Source of the DNA: Agelaius tricolor
Lineage: Eukaryota; Chordata; Aves; Passeriformes; Icteridae
Assembly: GCA_023055355.1 (NCBI GenBank)
Contig: JALJCS010000024.1
Location: forward strand, 5,967,501 to 6,031,500
DNA: 64,000 nt
Direction of reading: 5' to 3'
In this document: positions 1-16,070 of the stretch, piece after piece
Numbering within the stretch: the first letter of the stretch is position 1
Layout: the number at the start of each line of letters is the position of its first letter
Made by a program: the position numbers and the translations under genes
The notes under the pieces: generated by a model
What the model was told of the DNA's origin: nothing
What the model saw: the letters and a program-made list of their open reading frames with translations, nothing else
The model's database searches: none

Positions 1-5628
<5,628 letters not shown>

Positions 5629-7332
5629 TCAAAAGAAAAAAGCATTCAAAAATTAGCAACAGATCACCAGCTATTTCTAGATATATATTTGCACAGATAC
5701 ATATATTTATGTATTTATAAAACACAAAATTTGAGAAATATCTACGGCATATTTAAGGGAAAAAGAATTTTTGATTATTAAAACCAATGTCTATACATGA
5801 AAAGAACACTTGGCTTTACTTCATGACAAAAAAAAATTAACCTGCAGGGAATTTTCCATTATATGACTTTGAAAAGGTAGTTTATTTCACTCCAATTAAA
5901 TAAAGAGCAGCCACCACATATGCTTTCCATTTAGAAAGCTACACTTGAAAACTAATTGTAATTTCATAAAACTAAATGTAAATTCATAAGTAACATGAAG
6001 TCCCTTCTATTACTTCTCCCGTTTGTGCAAAACACTCAAAAAAAAAAAAAATTAAGTTGTATATTTGGGATAGGTGCTGAGTCAGAGAATAAGTACCAGA
6101 GGAATCTGATTTCATTCAAGTTCCTCTCTTACTATCTCCATGCATCCCGTTTTCCTTATTCAGCACAACCTTTTGCAAAAACTTCCATCACAGGACTGAG
6201 CTGGGACAGAGAGAAACAACCCTCATCTACCTTGTTCAGAACTTTGTTCTTTTCTTTAATTAAATGCAAACTGCATTTAGCAGGGAAGCACTGCTCAAAC
6301 ACCACTAACACTCCTTACATACACAGAAGAACCACTCGTTATATGTAAGTAGGATTGTACATGCTTTTAATAAAAGATGGGACAAAAATAAAATAGTAGA
6401 TAAAATATTTCATATAAATGAGTTCCATTAGTGTCCCTCAAACTGAAATACCAGCAGTAAGACATCTACAGGACAGAACTGACTGAGGTGTTTTCTTCAT
6501 GGAGCCAGTGAAAAACAAAAACCATGAAAACAAAATCAGAATGTGTTTTTGTCTTCAGTCAATGAACAGAAAATAGGTGAAAGTGGCTTTACAAGTCTTA
6601 GTAACATTCTAAGGAAGAAAATGTTTATTATACACTTAAAAGTGCCTCACTCACTCAATTTTCAGACAGAAACACTTTTTGAATTTAATTATTACACGCT
6701 CAAGAGAGTTTTAATTTACTTTAATGGTTCTGTCTACACAATGTTATTCAAATAGAGCTTTTTACAAAAAAAACCCCACTAAATTATTACTTTTTAAAGA
6801 CATACTATTTTCTAGTTTAAACTGAAGTTTTAGCATCTGACCATTTAGTGGTCAGACAACTGCTGGAACATATACAGTTACACAAAACAGTCTCTTGGCT
6901 CACATTTGCACAGATATTAACGAATAAGAATTACAGTTTAATTACTTTAGGATAATAAGCTACATATTCAAAACCAGATTAAAACACCTGCATAAATCAA
7001 TCCACCCTGACTCCAAGGCATTTCCCAAAAGCAGAGCTCCAGGCCTACAAGCCAAGTTCCACCTACATACATTGACACTCTTCTGCATGCAGAGAGGAAG
7101 AAAGTTCTGACAGCAGAACTGGTTCTGAGTCTGCAGGGAATAAAAATATTGCAAGAAATGTGCTTCTCTGAACACACTTTCACAAGAAGGATGTCAGACA
7201 CACAATTCCTATCCCACCTGTCCTCAGTACTTATCACTAGAGTCCCCTGCATTCAGATCTGTGTCACGTGGGCTGTGGGCATTAGTTTGATATATTTTAA
7301 GTGACAACATTATATTAATAGCAGCTTTGATT

Positions 7333-7408
7333 GAGGAAAAAAACCAAAACAAAACCACAACAAAAAAACCTCAAACCAAAACAAACAAAAAACCCCACCC
7401 CAAACCTT
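7333..7408. repeat. A/C-rich low-complexity tract
   Basis: Irregular AAAAC and AAACC runs lie about 50 bp from the 3' end of the neighbouring CR1. It is simple sequence. It could be an expanded tail of an older insertion, but this cannot be shown here. Confidence 0.7.
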
Positions 7409-7460
7409 CTCAATAGAATTAGATTTTCTGTCCCAATATTCTGCTGCTCATTTCATTACA

Positions 7461-7860
7461 GAACCATAGAATGGTTTGGGTTGGAAGGGACCTAAGGATC
7501 ACACTGTTCTGCCACAGGCAGGGACTCCTTCCACTATACCAGGTTGCTCAGAGCCCCATCCAGCCTGGTCTTGAACCAGGGATGGAGCATCCACAAATTC
7601 CCTGGGCAACCTGTTTCAGTGCCTCACCAGCACAGATCAAAGAATTTCTTCCTTATATCTAATCTAAACGTAGTTTCTTTAATTTTAAAGCTATTCCCCC
7701 TCACCTTGTCACTCCATTCCATTGACAAAAGTCCCTCTCCAGCTCCCCTGTAACCCCTTTAGGTACTGGAAGGTGCTGTAAGGCTTCTCTGGTGCCTTCT
7801 CCATGCTGAAGAACCCCAATTTTTTCAGTCTTCATAGGAGAGGTGCTCTAGCCTAACAGG
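7461..7860 (-). mobile_element. CR1 LINE 3' fragment
   Basis: Plus-strand reading starts ACCATAGAATGGTTTGGG, TTGGAAGGGACCT and ends near TTCATAGGAGAGGTGCTC. This is the reverse complement of the avian CR1 3' terminus, so the element lies on the minus strand with its 3' end at the left. Internal landmarks are CCAGGTTGCTCAGAGCCCC, GGGCAACCTGTTTCAGTGCC and AAGAATTTCTTCC. About 400 bp is present and the element is 5' truncated, as usual for CR1. Many substitutions show an old, dead copy. Birds carry thousands of such copies. Confidence 0.93.
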
Positions 7861-8737
7861 TTTAAAACCATAATTTTCCAGCTTCCCAAGAGAGGTCTTA
7901 TACACTAACACAATAAAAATAGATATTTGAAAAGGTTTTATGTATTTAAAAAAATTAATCATCATTAATTCTACAGCAAGTGATATGGAACTAACATGTC
8001 TAAAAAATAATTGGTTTGTTTTGTATTAGAGGGTTGTGTCTAGGGACACATCCTTAAGTTAAAATGAAAACTCAGGAAATCGAAGAATAGACCCTGTATC
8101 CTGAGCAGTTAGTTTATAAATACAGAACAGAACCAGTATTTTAACATTCCAAGGAAAGGCGTTAGGAAATTCTTATCTACAAGTATGCCTTGTGAGCCAA
8201 GTCAGGAACAGAGAATGGATTCTGCCAACATTCAACTCCTTCAGCTCCATAAGGGCACACAACAGCTGGATTTGTTTTCAGAAGAGGACACCATCACCCA
8301 AGGCTGCAACATTCAATAAACTCCTTTCTTTGGTTTAACAGAGATCCCACTCAGATGCTCTGCACTCTTATCTCTCAACTGTGATTTTCAACTAGCTGCA
8401 ACTGAATGTTTACTCTGTGGAACTCCATGGAGAAAGCATGCAAGAAGCTCATCAGATCCCATTATGACACCTGGAATCAGCCAAGACAGACACTAATATT
8501 CTACTGCTTTCACATCAAAAGTGAAACAAAAAGGGAGGAAGTGGGCAAAAGGGGGAAGATTTCACTTTCTTTCTCCCACACACAAGCAACCAGGTGAAGC
8601 AAGTAATACTCAGACTTCCTTTAATCTGTCATGAACACAAGCTGGAGCTAACATTTCAGCACTTTGTCTAGATTTAAACCTACATTCTATGACAGTATAC
8701 TAACTGATAGTTCAGAAAAATGTTCATATTTACTCAC

Positions 8738-8795
8738 ATTTTGTTTGCCAGCCTCAGGGATGTGCAGCTAAGACATGCCCGATCTCCCAAGTTAC
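8738..8795 (-). CDS. LETM1: LETM1 coding exon 2 (58-bp mini-exon)
   Basis: A very short exon found by phase and homology. The minus strand reads TTTTTCTAG then GTAACTTGGG, and ends AACAAAAT before a strong donor GTGAGTAA. It completes glycine codon 27 begun in exon 1, encodes codons 28-45 (NLGDRACLSCTSLRLANK) and leaves AT for codon 46, finished as ATG by the first G of exon 3. Human LETM1 has GSPGDPAHLSCASTLGLRN at this place, so the GD...LSC.S.LRL pattern and phases 1 and 2 both fit. It continues the mitochondrial presequence. Without this exon, exons 1 and 3 do not join in frame, which is strong evidence for it. Confidence 0.92.
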
Positions 8796-11700
8796 CTAGA
8801 AAAATACCAATAATTAGCACCTATTCTGAAATTCAGGAAGACATTTATCCATGTAGTGAACTGCACACAAATATGAGTGAAAAGATTAGGCTTTACATAG
8901 AAATGACTACGTTTGAAAGCACAAAAAAGATGTTGCTTAACATTCAGAGTTGAATTCTGTGGATGTCTGAGGTTGGGTTCCTCTTGTTCAACTGTCTGAA
9001 GACAGGTTTCCAAGTCCCTCAGGCAAGAAACTGTATTGCAGAGGAAATTCACTGAAAGCAAATGTAATTTTTTAACAGCTCTACGACAACATAGTATCAG
9101 ATGATCCAAATGGAGCCCCTGCCAAGTGTTTAGGATTAAAATGGCTTTTTGGTTTTAAGCAAAACAAATAAAACACAAGCAGGAACCTAAAGAGACTTCA
9201 CTAGAGAGGTGGAACCAGAACCACAACACCATTTCAATACATTGCTGCCCATTTTGATTAGCACCTGGTAAAAATAGCTCTGCCCCATGATCTCTCTGCA
9301 AAGGATACAAATTGTCTTGAAGGGAGGGGTGAGAGCCTGACCCAAAGCATGTGAGAAGTTAACTTTCCAGAAAATATTGTATCCCTCAACATGAATTTTA
9401 TTTGAAACACTACTTCAGTATCAGTCCTAATAGCATCTAATAAAGTCCAAAAGAGGGGCTGACACCTATATATGAGCACCCTCTATCCAGGTACACAGAC
9501 AAGCAGCATCCATTCTGGAAATAAATTGAGAAGATCCTCGAATCATGAATCATCTAAGTCACGTGCTTCAGTAAAGGGCCATGTCCGAAAGTCTTCCAAC
9601 CACAGAAGAAGCATAAACCACATAAAATGCTACCAGTCTACAGTCACTGAAAGTCATCCCTGATTTCACTAGAAAGGAATTCATCTTCCTAAGGCAACTT
9701 AAAAAAATAAATCTTGTATTAACATCTTGCTACAGTAACTCAATGGGTAGCTACTGCCAAGAGCAAAAAGACTTCTGGACAGATCATAAAAAAAAAAAAT
9801 CACGCAAGCAAGACTTCAAATGTGTTGACTGTTTTTAGTCAATCTTTCCAGAATTCACTGTAACCAAAGTAAAACTGGAAGGTTGGACAGAGTAGGCATA
9901 CTGTGGTTTGCTTCTCCCATCTGGAACCTACCACTTCTGGTCAATCCTAAGAACCAGCAGGATATAGAAGTTATTTGAGAGGTCCATAGTACCCTTTCCC
10001 ACCATCAAAGCCAAGAAGAGGCCTATGACAGAACCTAAAGTAGACATCTGTATCACCTATGAGACACATGTATCACCTATATGACACCTATGAGAAACAC
10101 AGCTCCCAGTGCTGATGGCCAAAAGCCCTCCCCAACAAAACACCCTAATTATTAGGGAAAAGAGATGCTGCCAAAATCAGACGGGACAATCAGAAGGTAT
10201 AGAAGATAAGTGAACTTATCTGAGGAAAATCTTGATAATCAAGGGATGTCCCATGCTAAGTGGGCTTTGAAGAAATTACAACAAAAGCTGTGGCATTACT
10301 AAGTCAAAGGATTTACCCATGTCAAGTGGGTAAACACACACTGTTATGGCACTTTGAGCCAGGGAAAAACTGTCTATTTCTGGCTCAAAAAGCAAGCCCT
10401 GAGAATCTGTGAAGGCATTGTGACACTCTCCAATATTTACAGAAAGAACAGTAGCTAAATAACAACCCAACAGGCCAAGCCAGAAGGACATCCCTGACCT
10501 CAAGGTGCAGCTGAGCAAAGCAGAGAAGTGCTCAGTGTCTGCAGGGATAAGTCACAGCACAGTAATCTGTCTCAGCCAAGTGCCAGGAAACCCACAAAGC
10601 CTTGTGTGCCTAAAGCAAGGGTCCTGCCAGGAGAGGACATTGCCTGCTATGGACAGTGCCCCTAGAACAGGAGGGATGATCTGGAACTCAACTGGCTTGG
10701 AGTTTCTCAGATAAAACTCCATAGCAGGCAAGACACTTTCACCTCACTTACCTTCTTTCCAACCAGGCCTATTAAATGTTAAGGAAGAGGTCAAAGAACA
10801 AAATTCCAAGGTTACCATAAGAAAACATGCTGAGCTTCTTGTTGTACAGCACATTCAGAGTGTGAACAGGCTAACAAAAAATGTTAATTCCAACTTTGCC
10901 AGTTTTGACCAGAGCTCTTTAGGTTCTGCAGTGTCTCTTATAACCATACACCTACGGGTAAACCAGCCCTGAAATAAAAGATATACTTCCTTCAAAAAGG
11001 GGCAAAGTCCATAATCCTTGCTTCTGGGATAATACAGACATCCAAAAGCATCTGAACAAGGTGAACATTGCTCAACACTGCTCATTTAAGAAACCTGCAC
11101 TGGCTTAGTAAGAAAGAAGGGCAGTAGTGCCAGAGAAGCTGTATGTTAACATGTTCCTCATGGAAAAGTAGTCACGGGAAACTTCATACATTAAATTTAA
11201 TGAAGTATGAAACTCAAAGTTTTTAATGTAGAATAGCCATACTGTTACTATGCTTAGAATTCTTAAAAATAAAATGCTATCATGAAGTAAGTCCCTAGAG
11301 AAGTGTAAGCTTGCAGTACTTAACAGTCTGATCTTCACAGGAATAACGTTTAGGATTCTTAGAAGCACTTAGCTTTAACTTAATCTTAGACTACTTACAC
11401 GTAAAGCAAAGAAGATGAGCTAAGTAAAGCAAAACAATACAGAAAAAAATACAACATACAAGAATGTGTTAATAACAGATTAACACCCCAAATAAAAGTA
11501 TTAATTGTATCATTACCACAGTGCACCACAGCAAACTAATTATTTGATTCTATCACAGCATTTCAGCTTAGGTTGTCTAAGATTTATAACAACCAAAATT
11601 GCAGTGATCATTAGCAGTACTTTTTATGCTATGCCACAAGAATAATCAAAGCATCCATCTAATTTGAAGGTACATGGATGTGCTTTTTCCCCATTTTAAA

Positions 11701-12742
11701 TAAACTGGGTGGTTAGGATACCCCAGGTTTTTGTTCAGGATACTGTCCAGGCTTAACCTAAATAAATGACTCTACAACAGTAGCTCACAAAACCTATCAG
11801 TCAGAGGAAGATACCAAACTTGAGTGACTATTGGTAACCAAGAGGACAGCTGTTCTTTGCAATGAACAAGCATCCCTATAGCTCATCAGGTCTGCCTGGA
11901 TGTGAGCGTGCAGCTGCTCTGCTCTCAGTGATAGCACTCCCATGACAAGTCGGGGCTCAGTGACAGGCAAGTCCCCGCTCACCCCTGCCATTCCAGCTCA
12001 GGGCCCTCCCTGTGTCAGGAACAGGCAATTCCTCACTCACCCCCTGCAATTCCAGCTTAGGATGTAAAGAGCAGCCACAGGCCCCGAGTACCTCACAAGT
12101 TATCAGTTATTTAATTTTGTTGCCACAAAGCTTCACCAACCAGAGATATTTAAACTGCCAAATTATCTTCATTATTAATCAGTATCACACAATGCGCTTC
12201 CGTTTTATTTTCCTAAGCTTCCAAAGCCATTTGGAAAAAGGCAAATTCATATTTCGTCCCTAACACAGACTAAGAAAACACCCCCTTGTGCTTTCATAGA
12301 GAGAAGAAGCACATAACTAGTGACAGTCCCACTTCACACCCAAGCCGCGCCGAGAGCAAGGCAGGCAGGACCGAGACGTAGTAACTAACGCGTTCCTGCA
12401 CTTTAACAAAAAGCAAGTGTGTTTTTCCCTTCCCCAGCCAGCCGGCATCTCGGAGACACGCGTGTCCCACTGCCCTTAGGGTAACTCATCCCATCCAACC
12501 ACGCTGCCGCGGAAGCACATGCGAGGAGGCCGCAGCAGCCGCCGAGCGTGGGCCGGGCCGGGAGCAGCGCCAGCCCCGGCGGACAGAGCGGCGGGGACCC
12601 GGCCGCGGCCCTTCCCTCCCGCAGCGGCCTCTCCGCCCACGCCCGGAGCCCCCCAGACGTCTCCGGCCGCTCTCCCCCCCCGTTACCCTCCCGGCCAGGC
12701 CCGGCGGGCCGGAGCCGGCGGGCGGCCCGCGGGGAGCCTCAC
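8796..12742 (-). other. LETM1: LETM1 intron 1
   Basis: About 3.9 kb between the CpG-island first exon (donor GTGAGG at 12742) and mini-exon 2. No transposon was recognised. A small degenerate direct repeat (TGTATCACCTATGAGACACA-like) lies at 10048-10098. The open frames here show no recognisable protein similarity. Confidence 0.85.
10048..10098. repeat. Degenerate direct repeat
   Basis: CTGTATCACCTATGAGACA is followed by TGTATCACCTATATGACACC and CTATGAGA. These are two and a half imperfect copies of about 20 bp, intronic, with no evident role. Confidence 0.6.
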
Positions 12743-12821
12743 CGGGCCGCGGCGGGCGGCGCAGCGCTCGGGGCAGGCGGCAGGCGCGCCGCCCGCAGCT
12801 CTGCAGCAGCATGGACGCCAT
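12743..12821 (-). CDS. LETM1: LETM1 coding exon 1: initiator and mitochondrial presequence
   Basis: Twenty-six codons plus one base, ending at a G/GTGAGG donor. The start MASMLLQSCGRRA corresponds to human MASILLRSCRGRA, which decides the start at 12821. The ATG has G at -3 and G at +4, a good Kozak context. The peptide is rich in arginine, leucine and alanine with no acidic residues, as expected for a matrix-targeting presequence. The frame stays open upstream for at least 44 codons to another ATG at 12953, so a longer N-terminus is formally possible. Homology argues against using it. The exon sits inside the CpG island and is extremely GC-rich. Confidence 0.95.
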
Positions 12822-12950
12822 AGCGGCGCTCGGAGGGCGGGCGGGCGGCTCCGGCCCCGCTCCTGTCCCGCCGCCCGGGCCGCGGCGATCCCCACACGCC
12901 CAGCAGCGCCCGGGAGCCGCGTTCGCCCGGCACCGCCCCGCGGCGCCGGG

Positions 12951-12971
12951 CACGTCGGGAGCCGTAGTCCG
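12951..12971 (-). promoter_or_regulatory. Possible ZNF143/THAP11-type site in LETM1 promoter
   Basis: The minus strand reads CCGGACTACGGCTCCCGACG. This keeps the ACTAC...TCCC spacing of the ZNF143 SBS motif (ACTACAATTCCCAGCATGC type) but has changes in the middle and at the 3' end. It lies about 140 bp upstream of the LETM1 start, where this motif is often found in CpG-island promoters. Motif reading only. Confidence 0.35.
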
Positions 12972-13778
12972 GAGCGCACGGTGAGAGCGGCGGTGGCGCC
13001 GGGCGGCGGGGATGGCGTCACCGAGGGGCGGGCGCGGCTGCGGCTCTTCCCCACAGCCGCCCGAGGGGAGCTGCGATGGGCACCGGGGGCTGTCCCTGTG
13101 CTGGGGTTTCTTTTCCTGAGCGCGGCTCGCTCGCAGGCCATGGTCCCGCCAAGCTGGGAAGGCCGTAGGCCGTGCCCGCTGTGAAGGGCGTGCACCGGTG
13201 CCTCACGGAGCCGCCCAGAGCGCCGTGGCCACACATAACCCCGGCGAAAAGTACAGCGCTCCGGCAGCGCCCGGTGCTCTCCTCTTGGGCAGAGGTTGGA
13301 TCGGGTGATGCCCAGAGGTCCCTCCCAGCCCTCTCGGCCCTGTGATCCCGCGCTGGGTGCGGCCGTGTGCCCGCACGCCAAGGCTGGCGGCAGCATTCTC
13401 CGGCGCACACGTGTGTTGCTTGTGGATCTCGGGGTGTGGCAGAAAAAATGGCTTTCTGGTGGAGCTGCGATGGTTTTTAATAGGAAATAGCACATAAATC
13501 GGTCAGTTGTCAGATGTGCCACGCTAGTGCTGGTTAATAGTTGGACTACAAGCAGTATGATAATTCTTCACATGCTAGTCGAGTCCTGGCCAGCAGTAGG
13601 ATCGCTTATCAAATATTTCAGAACTCAGTTAATGCAGTATTATCTGGTACTTTCTTTGTTTTTAACTGTGTTGGTAGATGCAGCGAATAACTGCAGAAAT
13701 TATAATTTAATCCGAGAACAGTGACATTTTACAAACTGTGTACATGAGGTTTGGGTGTTAATGCCTTCCTTGTTCCAG

Positions 13779-13914
13779 AAAAAAATGGGGGAAAAGCTGC
13801 TGGGACTGTCTGTGGACAAGATGGCTGCCAGCCCTGCCAACAAGATGGCTGCCCCAAGGACAGGGCTCCAGGGGGACAAGGGAGCTGTGGGACCAGACCT
13901 CTTCTGCCTCACAG
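13779..13914 (+). other. Exon-like element with open frame and twin YY1-type motifs
   Basis: A plus-strand segment is preceded by the acceptor-like CCTTCCTTGTTCCAG and followed by a good donor CAG/GTAACT. An ATG at 13785 opens 43 codons to the donor: MGEKLLGLSVDKMAASPANK, then MAAPRTGLQGDKGAVGPDLF. It lies about 1 kb upstream of the LETM1 start in divergent orientation, where a divergent noncoding transcript could begin. No protein family was recognised, and it is more GC-rich than its flanks. It may be an lncRNA exon, a piece of an unrecognised repeat, or chance. Confidence 0.3.
13817..13853 (+). promoter_or_regulatory. Twin CAAGATGGCTGCC motifs (YY1-like)
   Basis: Two exact copies of CAAGATGGCTGCC lie at 13817-13829 and 13841-13853, 24 bp apart. 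The AAGATGGCNGCC core is the known YY1 binding consensus. They are about 1 kb upstream of LETM1. The copies may come from a small local duplication (CTGCCAGCCCTGCCAACAAG between them). Binding is inferred from the motif only. Confidence 0.5.
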
Positions 13915-16028
13915 GTAACTCACAACACCAGGCACTTGGTCACCTCTACACCTGCCTCAACCCCAAAGAAAATATATGTTACTTGACCTTATACATAAGG
14001 GGTAACAGAAGAGTTCAGGTTTGACCCAAAACATGACTGAAAACAGTGTCTCATAGCAATAAAAAGCAAGTGAGTTTGCACTTTATCTGTTCATGCTTAG
14101 GACTAGACAAATGCACGAAATTAGTTGGTAATTTTATGGAGTTCTTTTATGTTTTTAAAGAAGATGCTCAGGGTTTCTCTGAAGTACAAAAAAATTTAGA
14201 TGAAATTTATATTACTTATATTTAAAATTCAAAAGTATTCGTGAAGATGGACTATGCAATTGTCTGAATGTAAAAAAAATCACAACACTTTTCTCACTAA
14301 GCCTGTAGAAATCCTAGTGTTAATTACATTTAGTGATAATTAACAAATTAATGGATATTACTAGTTATATTCTTATTAAAGCTGCTTTTAAAATGTTAGG
14401 CTCCCAAATGTACTGCAAGATTTTTAGCCAGCTGTGTTTGTTTTACAAGTATTTAAATATGTACTGCATTTAAATGGTTAAAATTATTTAAAATGTGCAA
14501 CTTGACAATAGTGCTTTAGGTTAATGGCATAAAAAAACCCAAATGAACAACATCTTCCCAATCTCCACATCTCTCACTAGACTGCGTTTGTATCTTTCTC
14601 TTGTTATTCTTTTTTTCTTTCTGGTTGGCTGATAACAAAACCAAATGAAATGGGGCAACTAATGGCAGTTCCTCTAACAAAGCTGCTTAATTATGTAGAA
14701 ACATTATATGAAGCCTATACAAGAAGAATAATATGCTGTGAAGTCATTAAACTATTGACAAGAGGTTTCAGACAGCAAACAGATGATTACAGAGGTCTCA
14801 ATACATTTATGCAGACAAGTAACCAGCCTTTCAATAGTTTCATTAAATTCATTAGTATTCAGGGTAGCAGACAATGTAGATGCATGGGTCTTTTCAGAGC
14901 TGAATTCGTTATGTTTTTGTACAGTCTTTTGTTCCAGATTTGTTTGTACCTGGAAGTTACAGGGTTTGCTACTGTATATGAAAAGGATTGATTATACATT
15001 CTGTGAAAATTTCCCAAATAGATACAGTTTAAAAATACTAATTGATTGTGTTCATTTACCAAGCGTTGTGAAGTAATGCTTAAGAAAAGACTGAAAATTA
15101 AAAATTTTCAAGTATTTGTACAAATTGCTCCCACAGGAAAACTGAGTGACTGTAGGTGGCACATGGGCCTTCCACAGGAGTCAGTTTTTGTTTTAAAGAA
15201 AAACACCTTCTACAGGAGCTCACAGAGAAAACACTTATTCCCAAGAATAAAACACAATACCACATAGTTACTAACGTTTTGGAGTTCTGTAAAAAAAAAT
15301 AAAAAAATCAACAGCTACACAGCCATTTTAGACCTGGTTCTTAAAGCAAAGATGTTGTCTGGAAAAGTCGTCAGCCATCTTGCTGAAAAATCTGTTTTCC
15401 AGCAGGAATAGGATGAGACAGACTGAAAGGAAGAAATACAAAGCCTTCTTTCTAGATGGATATAATAGGGATCTGAGAATCATTAAAATAAATGTAATAT
15501 TTGGACAAAACTAAGATTACTATTTCATGTTAAATATTTTTTTTTGCCTGGATATTAAATAGAAGCAAAAGCAAGGTAGGAGTTGTCTAAGCCAATCCAA
15601 AACAACCTCCAAATATAAGGAAATTTTGATGGTTTTTATAGGCTGTGTGAGTACTGAAATGTGTATTTTATTGCTGTATGAGCAGAGCCCAGTGATATCA
15701 CAGAGGCAGGACTGTTTCACTTGTCTGAGAGAGGTATGATGCATAAGATCTATAAAAGCACAGAACAACCCTAGGGCTCTGCAGTGCCTGTGCAGACATG
15801 ACAAAGGAGCAGATGAATCTGTATTTTTTATTGAGGCAGTTTAGAAATCTATCTAGAAATTGGGGGGCAAGTGTTGATATGAACAAGGAGGAGAACTGTA
15901 AGTTGGTCACCCCTTCCCTGAAGACAGGGCCCAGGAAGCTCTCCTAGATCCTGTTGATGTTTTTGAGGATTGGTAGCAGCTCCCCCCACGCCCAGCTTGA
16001 GGTGCCCTGTAGCCTGTGACAGTGGCTG

Positions 16029-16070
16029 TGTGACAGTACCGAATCTGTGACAGTACGGAATCTGTGACGC
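16029..16070. repeat. 17-bp tandem repeat, about 2.4 copies
   Basis: TGTGACAGTACCGAATC is followed by TGTGACAGTACGGAATC and TGTGACGC. It is a short minisatellite seed inside a GC-rich patch (15.9-16.2 kb). Confidence 0.85.

Larger units (their letters stand above)
12340..13420 (-). promoter_or_regulatory. LETM1: CpG-island promoter of LETM1
   Basis: GC content and CpG density rise abruptly compared with the flanks and peak at 12.5-13.1 kb, around the first coding exon. The island contains GC boxes (for example CACCGCCCCGCGG near 12931) and no TATA box at a convincing distance, as usual for a housekeeping mitochondrial gene. Long open frames on both strands here (for example 12519-13184 plus and 12683-13522 minus) result from GC richness. 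The transcription start is inferred to lie between about 12830 and 13000. Confidence 0.85.

Noticed and set aside
12519..13522. Long open frames on both strands in the LETM1 CpG island (221 and 279 codons)
   Set aside because: They overlap in opposite directions and follow from high GC, which depletes stop codons. Only the 26-codon LETM1 exon 1 within them has homology and splice support.
14650..14991. 113-codon plus-strand frame as a gene
   Set aside because: AT-rich, no family signature, no promoter-like context, and overlapped by another open frame. Probably chance.
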